Part shown: positions 51,503 through 58,379 of the stretch, piece after piece
Layout: each line of letters opens with the position of its first letter
Position numbering within the stretch: position 1 is the stretch's first letter
Assembly: GCF_002943565.1 (NCBI RefSeq)
Contig: NZ_PJCH01000015.1
Location: 434,001 to 498,000, forward strand
Direction: 5' to 3'
DNA length: 64,000 bases
Origin: Hyphococcus luteus
GTDB taxonomy: Bacteria > Pseudomonadota > Alphaproteobacteria > Caulobacterales > Parvularculaceae
Position numbers and translations under genes: made by a program
Notes under the pieces: model-generated
Seen by the model: only the letters and a program-made list of their open reading frames with translations
What the model was told of the DNA's origin: nothing
Database searches by the model: none

Positions 51503-52474
51503 TCAAAACATTTGCCCTAAAAAGGGGGTAGACGGAACATAACCGAAAATCGCCTCGTCCTTTTCTGCGAGCGAGCCAATCTCAACTTCGCGCTCGGGCT
51601 CGAGAATATAAGCTCCTCCTGCTTCGCCGTTTGTCACCATCTCGCTGGCGCGCCACCCGGCGTTTCTCACACGGTCGACGGCCTTTTTAACGACCGCAAG
51701 ATCGCGAGATACGATCGCCACATTCAAAATGCCCTGATCCGCCACGGTATAGTCATCGGCTTTCGGACGACCGACCGGATCGAGATACTGAACGATCTCA
51801 AGCAGGAACCCGCCGCCCTTTACAACGAAGCTCTCGCTTCTGGCGCCATCAAGACTCCACAAGGCCTCATGTTCAGGTCCATGGATCGCCAAGTCGTCGG
51901 TTACATCGAGCTCGAGGACATTCGAATAATAGTCGCGCGCAGCAGCGAGGTCCGAAACCGAACTAGTGGCGTAAACCACCGCCGGCCCGGCGTCATGAAA
52001 ATGCGGCGCGCGCCCGCCGGGAATGACATCGCTATCTTCCATGATTTCAACGAAGCAGCCGCTGAAAGGATCGCGAAACGCCAGCCGCCGCGGCTCTCCC
52101 GCTTGCGCCATTTCTCCCGTGATCGGGATGTCCCATCTCGCCAACACAGCTTTCGCCGCATCGAGATCCGGCGCCGCAATGCCGAAGCGGATCCACCCCA
52201 GATCGCAGCACCGCCAATCGTCGCGAAGCGGTCGCTGGGCGGGGTTGGTCAGGTGAAAGAATTCAAGCTGCACGCGCCGTTGCCGACCGATCAGCCACCA
52301 CAACTGACCGCGCGCAGAAGGCGGCAGCCCCTGTATCGCCATGGGCTGCCCCCAGATCATGTGTCCTCCGGCATTCTGAAAGCCTAGCTCCACGAAAAGC
52401 CGCAACGAACCTGCGAGATCAGAGCTGTTAATTCCGATCTGTGCGATCTCCAATGGTGATTGCGCGTTATTCAA
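51503..52474 (-). CDS. VOC-family (extradiol-dioxygenase-like) protein
   Basis: 323-residue protein with two vicinal-oxygen-chelate modules. Module one starts EIAQIGINSSDLAGSLRLFVELGF. Module two starts VVYATSSVSDLAAARDYYSNVLELDV. The positions where extradiol enzymes carry the first iron His in each module (vdHv-like) appear as GIN and VYAT, so a classical extradiol iron site is doubtful. Other VOC activities such as lyases or isomerases are possible. It lies 11 bp from the truncated MaoC gene end and 155 bp from the hydrolase start, all on the minus strand. Confidence 0.7.
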   Translation of the reverse strand: MNNAQSPLEIAQIGINSSDLAGSLRLFVELGFQNAGGHMIWGQPMAIQGLPPSARGQLWWLIGRQRRVQLEFFHLTNPAQRPLRDDWRCCDLGWIRFGIAAPDLDAAKAVLARWDIPITGEMAQAGEPRRLAFRDPFSGCFVEIMEDSDVIPGGRAPHFHDAGPAVVYATSSVSDLAAARDYYSNVLELDVTDDLAIHGPEHEALWSLDGARSESFVVKGGGFLLEIVQYLDPVGRPKADDYTVADQGILNVAIVSRDLAVVKKAVDRVRNAGWRASEMVTNGEAGGAYILEPEREVEIGSLAEKDEAIFGYVPSTPFLGQMF

Positions 52475-52485
52475 ACCATCCTCCT

Positions 52486-53120
52486 TTAAGCCGGCGACTC
52501 AGTCTTGGCCTTGTTTTTTAAATCCTGCGATTGCGCCGCGCCGCCTTGAACGGCTGCATCCGTGACCTTGAAGTCCAACTGCGCCAGGCCGCAATCCAGA
52601 ACAATTGTTTCACGGGCGGGGACCGACGCCCGGAACGCCACCACGTCCGTCGCCGACCGCCACATCTCTACAAGCAGCCTCTCGCCCGGAAATACGGGCG
52701 CGGTGAATCGGCAATCCAGACCGCGCAGCAAGGCCGGGTCATTATCGCAAGCCCAGCCGAGGATCGCCTTTCCGGCTATCGCGTATGTGCAAAGGCCGTG
52801 CAGAATTGGCGCAGGAAAACCGGCGTCGGCAGCAACCTGCGGGTCGGCGTGAAGCGGATTGTAGTCGCCCGATAGACGATAAAGCAGCGCCTGTTCAGGC
52901 CTCGTCTCAATCTCCATGCGAGCGTCGGGACCGCGGTCGGGCACGGGCTTTGAAGGGGGAAGCGTCTCGCCATACGAACCGCACCCGCCATCGCCTCGCA
53001 GCAGAGAAGTCTGGCGCACAGTTGCAATCAGAGCGTTGTCGCTTGCATCGAAAATCTGTCGAACAGCCCGGAGCAGGCACCCCTGCCCGGCTCCCTTGTC
53101 GACGATGGCGTCAATCCCCA
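52486..53120 (-). pseudogene. MFE-2-type MaoC enoyl-CoA hydratase, 5'-truncated
   Basis: The frame keeps the C-terminal about 210 residues of a two-hot-dog hydratase: DAIVDKGAGQG, then LLYRLSGDYNPLHADPQVAADAGF (the catalytic hydratase-2 motif) and FTAPVFPGERLLVEMW. The first hot-dog half (about 75 or more residues) is absent. Homology stops around 53120, where plus-strand gentisate-dioxygenase homology begins. The frame continues open to an ATG at 53559, but that stretch is only antisense of the cupin gene. Without the N-terminal half the enzyme is probably inactive, though the catalytic motif survives. Confidence 0.75.
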
Positions 53121-53121
53121 A

Positions 53122-53748
53122 CTCACCCCGTCCATGCTCTGGCACGATCATGGCAATGAAACCGACACGCCGATGATCTGGCTTGATGGGCTGGATATTC
53201 CGCTTGTGCAGATGCTGGACGGCAGCTTTGCGGAACATCGCGAGGATCGCGGCGCCATGCCCGCCACGCGTGAAGCGGGCGATTCCAATTTCCGCTGGGG
53301 CCGCAATCTCCGCCCTGCGCGAGTGGAAGCCTCTTCTGTCCGCGCCAATCCGCTTTTCATCTATCCTTTTGAGGAGTGGCGTGAATCCCTGGAAGTGATG
53401 CGCCGCTCGGATGACCCGCATCCGCACGACGCCTATCTGATGGAGTTCGTCAATCCGGTCGACGGCGGCTCCGTCATGTCGACAATTTCCGCCTTCGCCC
53501 GGCTGGCCCCGGCTGGTTTCCGTACGCAGCCAATGCGCAGCACCGACGGGATGGTTCATGTCGTTGTCGAGGGCGAAGGGACGATGTCAATCGACGGTAA
53601 AGACTATGATCTCAAACCGGGTGAAATCGTCGTCAGCCCCTGCTGGTCGGAAAGGATCATTGCAGCGCAAAGCGATCTCTTGCTGTTCAGCTTCTCCGAC
53701 AAGGCGACCCAGGAAAAATTGTCGCTCTGGCGCGAACACCTGTCCTGA
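53122..53748 (+). pseudogene. Gentisate 1,2-dioxygenase-like cupin, 5'-truncated
   Basis: LTPSMLWHDHGNE, MIWLDGLDIPLVQMLDGSFAEH and a C-terminal cupin (MVHVVVEGEGTMSIDG, LKPGEIVVSPCWSE) match the last about 205 residues of bicupin gentisate/1-hydroxy-2-naphthoate dioxygenases (about 350 residues). The N-terminal part with two of the three iron His ligands is lost. The WHDHG His remains. An ATG at 53134 falls within homology and is not a natural start. The break abuts the 5'-truncated MaoC frame on the other strand. Confidence 0.8.
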
Positions 53749-54398
53749 AAAGGTCCATTGTTAGATTCGAATACGCAGAAACCTCCGGCGTGACAGAAAT
53801 TGAACGGATTTGGTGAGAGTTCGTCCGCAGGAATGACAATTCGTACGCCTTTCGAGAACCGGCCCCTGAGAACATTCCAGCTGGACGGGCTCTACCAAAA
53901 ACGAAAACAGATGCACACCTTACAAAACATTGATTTATCTATATTTTTCTGTGTTTTTTACGACCTATCTCCTGTAAGAGCGCTCGAAAGTCCGCCTTTG
54001 GCGCCTGACATAAAGTTCGATACGCATTCACGAAGGGGAGCCATTCTAAATTTCCAAACAAAATCAACATTTAACAGCCGCTGCTGAGCGCTGCGCAGCC
54101 CCGCGCTATCGGGGTCCGATTCGTCGTTTTTCAATGAACCTGACATTAGGCTGACAGTCGTTTTTCTGAGCAGTCATGACCACTCAAGTCTGACTCGTGA
54201 GTCTGTCACCACTGCCCGTTTCCGTTTGTTCGCACTTGTTCCGGGATTTAAATCGCTACCTTGAAACCGGCGCGCGGCAGCCTTAACTGCCTAGTCTGCA
54301 TACGACATAGCCCGCCCGCTTCCGCCCTCCTCTGGAGCCATGACGAAGCGACGCGAGCCTCCAGAAAACGCCCCACGGGGCGAGAGGTTTGCATTGCT
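53749..54398. other. Intergenic region with third repeat copy, left flank of mobile module
   Basis: 650 bp without a supported gene. It holds copy 3 of the dispersed repeat (54003-54043). AT-rich patches (53930-53960) and a T-run lie before the repeat. A GTG/ATG-poor stretch follows up to the AlpA-like gene. The longer open frame from 54261 overlapping the start of that gene shows no similarity in its first 46 codons. No integrase, tRNA or clear attachment site is visible. Confidence 0.55.
54003..54043 (+). repeat. Dispersed 42-bp repeat, copy 3
   Basis: GCCTGACATAAAGTTCGATA continues to CGCATTCACGAAGGGGAGCCA. The last base of the 42-bp unit is T, not C, so 41 bases match. It is preceded by GGC as in copy 2. 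It lies about 360 bp before the AlpA-like gene. Confidence 0.8.
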
Positions 54399-54611
54399 AT
54401 GTCTACAAAAACACCCCCTGAAGATTATCCGTTTGCTGATCTTTATTCACGCTCTGAAGCGGCTGAATATTGCAAGATCGCAACGAAAACTTTCGATAGG
54501 TACAAACGGCACCCACAAGCGCCGCCGCCACTCTATTATTGCCGTCGCCCGTATTGGCGCGCTCAAGATTTAAACAGAATCATTGCCCTACACATGAAGC
54601 AGCCGGTTTAA
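54399..54611 (+). CDS. AlpA/excisionase-like small DNA-binding protein
   Basis: 70-residue protein. FADLYSRSEAAEYCKIATKTFDRYKRHPQAPPPLYYCRRPYWRAQDLNRI has the layout of a MerR/AlpA-type winged helix: a helix-turn-helix, then a wing with aromatic residues and a final helix. Such proteins regulate or excise prophages, satellites and integrative plasmids. GAGAGG lies 12 bp upstream of ATG 54399; a longer frame from 54261 is unlikely. It precedes two small ORFs and the Prim-Pol gene on the same strand. Confidence 0.65.
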   Translation: MSTKTPPEDYPFADLYSRSEAAEYCKIATKTFDRYKRHPQAPPPLYYCRRPYWRAQDLNRIIALHMKQPV

Positions 54612-54622
54612 AAATGCCAAAT

Positions 54623-54651
54623 TTGCGCTCAATCCATTTATGTGATATAGT
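54623..54651 (+). promoter_or_regulatory. Predicted sigma-70-type promoter
   Basis: TTGCGC (54623-54628), 17 bp, TATAGT (54646-54651), located 32 bp before the ATG of the small ORF at 54684. The -10 is strong. It could drive the two small ORFs and the Prim-Pol gene independently of the AlpA-like gene. Confidence 0.45.
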
Positions 54652-54683
54652 CTTTGTACTGATAATGATAACTTCCATTTTCC

Positions 54684-54974
54684 ATGAAAACCGATTTTGA
54701 CGACAAAACACGCGAACAGCTTGACGAATATAACGAGGCGTTAGCCGACTTATGCGAACTTGAACGCAAAGTCCTCATTGACGGCGACAATGAGCTTCAC
54801 AAGATCGCCGTTATCGGACTTTTCGATTTCCTCGTTCATCTCGCGCGCTCCGGGCATCTTGATCTGGTCGAACAGTGCGCGAACGGAATTGATCGAGCCA
54901 TCGGATACAACCGCCTAGGAAAAAAGCAGAGCGAAATTAGAAGAAAAAAATATGCAGAAAGAAACAAAACATAA
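54684..54974 (+). CDS. Hypothetical small protein of the Prim-Pol module
   Basis: 96-residue charged, helical protein with no recognised family: TREQLDEYNEALADLCELERKVLIDGD, then LHKIAVIGLFDFLVHLARSGHLDLVEQC. Its middle resembles the following small protein (a helix, then ALAERGKPGLAIELI versus LARSGHLDLVEQCANGI), so the two may be diverged paralogues forming a hetero-oligomer. It overlaps the next gene by 23 bp. Role unknown; probably a replication accessory or copy-control factor by context. Confidence 0.5.
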   Translation: MKTDFDDKTREQLDEYNEALADLCELERKVLIDGDNELHKIAVIGLFDFLVHLARSGHLDLVEQCANGIDRAIGYNRLGKKQSEIRRKKYAERNKT

Positions 54975-55164
54975 AGAAATAAAACGCCGCGCCAGCGAGC
55001 TTGAATATCGCAATAGCCGAGCCGATGCCGACGCGCGCGAGGAAGCCGTCAGCCGAGCCCTTGATTTTGTGATCGCCCTCGCCGAACGCGGCAAGCCGGG
55101 CTTGGCGATTGAATTGATTTCCTTTCTGGAAGGCGCGCTTAATAACAAGAGAGCTAAACAATGA
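54952..55164 (+). CDS. Hypothetical small protein of the Prim-Pol module
   Basis: 70-residue helical protein. A Lys/Arg-rich N-terminus (KETKHKEIKRRASELEYRNSRADADAREE) precedes ALDFVIALAERGKPGLAIELISFLEGAL. The latter aligns loosely with the previous protein's HLARSGHLDLVEQ segment. It overlaps both the preceding gene (23 bp) and the Prim-Pol gene (4 bp, ATGA), showing tight translational coupling. Function is not recognised. Confidence 0.5.
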   Translation: MQKETKHKEIKRRASELEYRNSRADADAREEAVSRALDFVIALAERGKPGLAIELISFLEGALNNKRAKQ

Positions 55165-56288
55165 CGATCTTTCGCGATTTCGTGGCTCAATGGGGCGCTC
55201 TTCATGTCAATGTCTTGCCATGCGGCGGCAGCGATTGCGACAGTGGCAAGCCGCCGGTAACGATTGGCGGCTTTAAAAAGGACGGCGAACCAAAGCGATT
55301 CACTTGGTCACAATTTAAATTTAAGCGCCAAACCGCAAACACAAAGCGACGGCTTGCATTCAGCCATCCGAACGCAAACGTCGGCATAATCACGGGCGCT
55401 GTCAGTAATCTAACTGTGATTGACTTAGACGACGCCGACGATCTTGAGCGTGCATTACAGACCTTTGGCGATACGCCTGTAATCACGCGAACATTCCGAG
55501 GCTTCCATTGCTATTATCGTTGCAGCGGCGAGCCCTCTCAGACATTAGATAAATTCGGCTTTAGCGGTGAGCTTCAATCGACTGGACGTTATGTTCTTGC
55601 GCCGCCGAGCAAGCGTTATGACATTTCCAGCCGATACGCATTCCACAGAGGCGATTACACGCTCGTAAGTAATCTTCCCGCCCTCACCCTGCCGGAAGTC
55701 AAAGCCGTATCAGGCGCGCTCTACAGCGCCGACAAACCTGCACCCGAAGGCGTTCGCCGCCAGCATATCTTCAATCGCTTGCGTGAAGAGTACCGGCATT
55801 GCGATACGGTAGACGACCTAATCGATGTTGCCGAGACGATCCGGCAATCAGAGACCAAGCATAACGAAGGACACGCCTTCACAGCGGCGCAGGCGCGGCA
55901 GCAAGCCGTCCGAGTTTGGGAGATGGGGCAGACAGGACAACTCTACTTCTCAGGCGATCCGCACGGCTACATTCAAATGAACGGCACGGCGGCGCGCTTT
56001 CTTAAAGAATATAGCCTCACCGACGACAAGGGATGTTCAGCGAATAGCTTTGCTTCTGGCGTCGCGACGCTGCTTTATGCAACCCTGCTGACCGTTTGGA
56101 ACAAGCGGGACATTTTCGGGAACAGGGAAGAGTTTCCAATTAGCGCGGCTGACATGGCGAATGTGACGCTAGGCTATTCAGAGGACACACTTAGGAACGC
56201 AATCAATTTGCTTATTGACGCCGGAGCATTAATCAGGGTACATACTGGTCATGGAAAAGGCGACCCACATTTATACTCGTTTCTCTGA
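55161..56288 (+). CDS. Bifunctional primase-polymerase (Prim-Pol) domain replication protein
   Basis: 375-residue protein. The N-terminal about 190 residues have the Prim-Pol (AEP) pattern: NVGIITGAVSNLTVIDLDDADDLERAL with acidic Asp88/Asp90/Asp91, then TRTFRGFHCYYRCSGE with His116, and a GELQSTGRYVLAPPSKR strand. It makes primers or DNA for plasmids, phages and satellites. The C-terminal part (AADMANVTLGYSEDTLRNAINLLIDAGALIRVH) looks like a winged-helix DNA-binding domain instead of a helicase. So this may be the replication initiator of a small integrated element. No helicase follows. It is the last gene of the module. Confidence 0.75.
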   Translation: MTIFRDFVAQWGALHVNVLPCGGSDCDSGKPPVTIGGFKKDGEPKRFTWSQFKFKRQTANTKRRLAFSHPNANVGIITGAVSNLTVIDLDDADDLERALQTFGDTPVITRTFRGFHCYYRCSGEPSQTLDKFGFSGELQSTGRYVLAPPSKRYDISSRYAFHRGDYTLVSNLPALTLPEVKAVSGALYSADKPAPEGVRRQHIFNRLREEYRHCDTVDDLIDVAETIRQSETKHNEGHAFTAAQARQQAVRVWEMGQTGQLYFSGDPHGYIQMNGTAARFLKEYSLTDDKGCSANSFASGVATLLYATLLTVWNKRDIFGNREEFPISAADMANVTLGYSEDTLRNAINLLIDAGALIRVHTGHGKGDPHLYSFL

Positions 56289-56752
56289 AATGTGGCGGAA
56301 TTGTGACGGACCCGCTCCGTATACTGACTAAACAAATATACCATATTTAATAATCATCTTAGTCTGAAATAAGCCTCTACCGGCGTCACTTTTCCAATTT
56401 TCCAATACCTGTTCGCAGTCATCCAACACCAGCCAGAGCCCGGCATTGATCGTGCCGATTTACTGCGCCGAAGACGGCTCGCCTACTCACCGCTTCGACG
56501 CCGTAAACGCTGCGCGCCAACACCAGCCTCTGGCTCAGGATTTCCCGCATGATTTCCCTCAAAACTTGACAAATGTGTCTAAGTGTGTTATTCTGTATAC
56601 GTATTAAATAGATAAACATAATTTCCAATATTCCCTACCAGAGAAAAAATAGGAAGTACGAACCCGGCAGATACGGGAACACATTGACACCAGAAGCCAA
56701 GCAATCAGCTAATGCCAGCTTCATGACAGGGCATATTAGAGCATTGATTTAA
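56289..56752. other. Intergenic region on right flank of Prim-Pol module
   Basis: 464 bp, AT-rich in parts, with no gene I can support. It holds a good-looking plus-strand promoter (56566-56594) with no obvious ORF behind it. The 9-bp inverted pair TGTATACGT (56594-56602) and ACGTATACA (near 56766-56774) flanks about 165 bp. It marks the change from mobile-module genes to the minus-strand metal cluster. Confidence 0.5.
56566..56594 (+). promoter_or_regulatory. Near-consensus orphan sigma-70-type promoter
   Basis: TTGACA (56566-56571), 17 bp, TATTCT (56589-56594). It is one of the clearest -35/-10 pairs in the window, yet no plus-strand gene follows for over a kilobase. It may drive a small RNA or a transcript antisense to 56753-57139, or be the relic of a lost gene. 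Confidence 0.5.
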
Positions 56753-57139
56753 TTAGATTATTTCAACGTATACATAATGCAGGAATATGGGTTCGGTGAG
56801 ATAGGTGAAAAGCGCGAGCGTAAAGGTTCCGCCGACGGCCATGATGAGTCCGTCCGGGCCGAGCGAAACGACCTCGAAGCCGACGAACAAAACAGCGACG
56901 CCGCCAGCTAGAAAGATCGGCCCGGAATAATAACAATGCCGGCGCCGGCAACGTTTCGCATTCATCACGCAAGCGAGCCCCATCCAGAACAACGCGCCGC
57001 TCATAATGAAGACGATTATGGGGAACGGCGCAAAGCCGCTCAAAAAGTTCGTTGAAAACAACACAGCGAGCGGCAAGCCCCAGGACCAGAAGAAAGGAAG
57101 CGGCCGCGCTGCATGATCGTTTGTCGTTCGATCAACCAC
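56753..57139 (-). CDS. Small multi-pass membrane protein of metal cluster
   Basis: 128-residue protein with four hydrophobic segments (LPLAVLFSTNFL, PIIVFIMSGALFWMGLACVM, GPIFLAGGVAVLFVGFEVV, GLIMAVGGTFTLALFTYL). A NAKRCRRRHCYYSGP loop has two Cys, reminiscent of small MerC-type or related membrane proteins near GDCCVxC genes. It starts with GTG at 57139, overlapping the end of the GDCCVxC gene by 8 bp. Metal transport or storage is plausible but unproven. Confidence 0.6.
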   Translation of the reverse strand: MVDRTTNDHAARPLPFFWSWGLPLAVLFSTNFLSGFAPFPIIVFIMSGALFWMGLACVMNAKRCRRRHCYYSGPIFLAGGVAVLFVGFEVVSLGPDGLIMAVGGTFTLALFTYLTEPIFLHYVYVEII

Positions 57140-57344
57140 AACATGCGCGCCCTTCTTGTATCGGCGGGCACTTCACATCGCCATAGGAGCAATAGACGCA
57201 GCAATCGCCGGCTTTTGGTTTCAAGACGGCGCCGCAGCCTTTGCAATCGTAAAACCACTGACACGCATTTGTCGGCATTTCATCGGTAGACTGATGCCCG
57301 CATTCAGGACAGGTGATTGTGGAGTGTTCGGTGATTACGCTCAT
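57132..57344 (-). CDS. GDCCVxC domain-containing protein (Cys form)
   Basis: 70-residue Cys-rich protein. ITCPECGH and DCKGCGAVLKPKAGDCCVYCSYGDVKCPPIQ match the GDCCVxC domain family, which occurs as Cys or selenocysteine (GDCCVUC) versions. This copy has Cys. Paired CxxC motifs suggest a zinc-ribbon-like or heavy-metal-binding fold. Its start overlaps the MerT-like stop by 4 bp and its end overlaps the membrane protein gene, so the three minus-strand genes form an operon. Confidence 0.8.
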   Translation of the reverse strand: MSVITEHSTITCPECGHQSTDEMPTNACQWFYDCKGCGAVLKPKAGDCCVYCSYGDVKCPPIQEGRACCG

Positions 57345-57703
57345 TGGTTCACCCAACGAAGCAATTGAGGTTCATAAAAAGGCATGATGTAGGCGACAAC
57401 AACCAGCAGCGCAGCAAGGACGAGGGTTATCGCGACTCTCTTGCTTGGTCGCCGCCCGTTCCAGAATGCGGCGATGATTGCGGCGCCAAGAAGAACGACC
57501 GCCGCGCCCATGAAATAGTGTTGAGCCCGCGCGAAGAAAGCGAGTTTGCCGACAAGAGCCGTACTGACGCCGAGATTGACCAGAATTAAGGGCAGCACGC
57601 AGCAGGACGCGCCGACAAAGGCCGCGAACCCTGACAAGACGCTTCCGCCGGCCATGACGCCGCCCTTTTTGGGGCGTTTGGAAGTTTTGCCTTCACTCGA
57701 CAT
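57341..57703 (-). CDS. merT: MerT-like mercuric transport membrane protein
   Basis: 120-residue inner-membrane protein. GFAAFVGASCCVLPLILVNLGVS carries the vicinal Cys pair (about 34-35) of MerT helix 1, used to pass Hg(II) inward. Two more hydrophobic segments follow. The second Cys pair typical of Tn21 MerT is absent. ATG 57703 lies only about 1-2 bases after the predicted transcription start, so either a leaderless mRNA or a start at ATG 57655 (AAGGG upstream) is likely. Divergent from the MerR gene; no merA or merP is visible here. Confidence 0.78.
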   Translation of the reverse strand: MSSEGKTSKRPKKGGVMAGGSVLSGFAAFVGASCCVLPLILVNLGVSTALVGKLAFFARAQHYFMGAAVVLLGAAIIAAFWNGRRPSKRVAITLVLAALLVVVAYIMPFYEPQLLRWVNQ

Positions 57704-57710
57704 GAGCGTC

Positions 57711-57741
57711 ATCCTAGTATCTGTAGTCGCTACAGGATCAA
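57711..57741 (-). promoter_or_regulatory. MerR-type promoter with 19-bp spacer and dyad operator
   Basis: On the minus strand TTGATC (57736-57741) and TAGGAT (57711-57716) are separated by 19 bp, the over-long spacing typical of MerR-activated promoters. Within the spacer CTGTAG-TCG-CTACAG (57721-57735) is a perfect dyad next to the -35. MerR-type twisting would align the elements upon metal binding. It controls the merT-like operon and overlaps the merR upstream region. Confidence 0.7.
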
Positions 57742-57746
57742 GGCCG

Positions 57747-58145
57747 ATGGATGGATATGAGCTGACGATTGGGAAGCTAAGCGATCAAACCGGCGTGAAG
57801 ATCGAAACCATCCGCTATTACGAAAAAATCGGACTGATGCCGGCGCCGCCGCGGACGGAAAGCGGGCGCCGGATGTATAATGACGCACTCGCCGACCGGT
57901 TGCGGTTCATCCGGCGTGGCCGCGAGCTTGGGTTTTCCCTTGATGATATCCGGACGTTGCTTGGCCTTGAGGATCAAAAACCCACCTGCGCGGAGGTGTT
58001 CGACATCACCTCAGCGCATGTCGATTTGATCCGGACAAAGATAACGGATCTCAAAAAACTTGAAAAAACCCTGTCGACAGTCGCAAAGGAATGCAGCCGC
58101 AATAAAACCCCCGACTGCGCGATCATCAAAACGCTGTTTTCGTGA
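57747..58145 (+). CDS. merR: MerR-family regulator, mercury-type
   Basis: 132-residue MerR regulator. HTH: ELTIGKLSDQTGVKIETIRYYEKIGL (about residues 5-30), then RMYNDALADRLRFIRRGRELGFSLDDIRTLL. Cys81, Cys116 and Cys124 correspond well to Cys82, Cys117 and Cys126 of the Tn501 mercury sensor, with similar spacing. Hg(II) or another thiophilic metal is the likely effector. Start ATG 57747 is chosen; the longer frame from 57546 is antisense of merT. The divergent promoter is at 57711-57741. Confidence 0.9.
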   Translation: MDGYELTIGKLSDQTGVKIETIRYYEKIGLMPAPPRTESGRRMYNDALADRLRFIRRGRELGFSLDDIRTLLGLEDQKPTCAEVFDITSAHVDLIRTKITDLKKLEKTLSTVAKECSRNKTPDCAIIKTLFS

Positions 58146-58379
58146 GAAAATGCGCCCTTTTCAGGCAATCGCTGGCAAATCGGAATGCTGTTTCTCGTGG
58201 GGAGGAACCGCTTTCGCCGATTTCCGCGGTCAGGCAGGGGCCGCGCCGCGCCCCAGGCCGCCGCGCAGGGAAGCGGATGACTTTAATATTTAGCTGTTTT
58301 AATGGTAATTAACCCCGATCATGGGATTTCTATAAACAGGCCCTTGCCGTCGCTTTGCAATATCCCTATTTTATTGGTT

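Noticed and set aside
53121-53559. N-terminal extension of the minus-strand MaoC frame to ATG 53559
   Set aside because: It is antisense to the gentisate-dioxygenase cupin fragment and shows no hydratase similarity. The real gene is 5'-truncated near 53120.
54261-54398. 46-codon upstream extension of the AlpA-like gene
   Set aside because: No similarity, Cys/Arg-rich shadow composition; ATG 54399 has a ribosome-binding site and the domain starts there.
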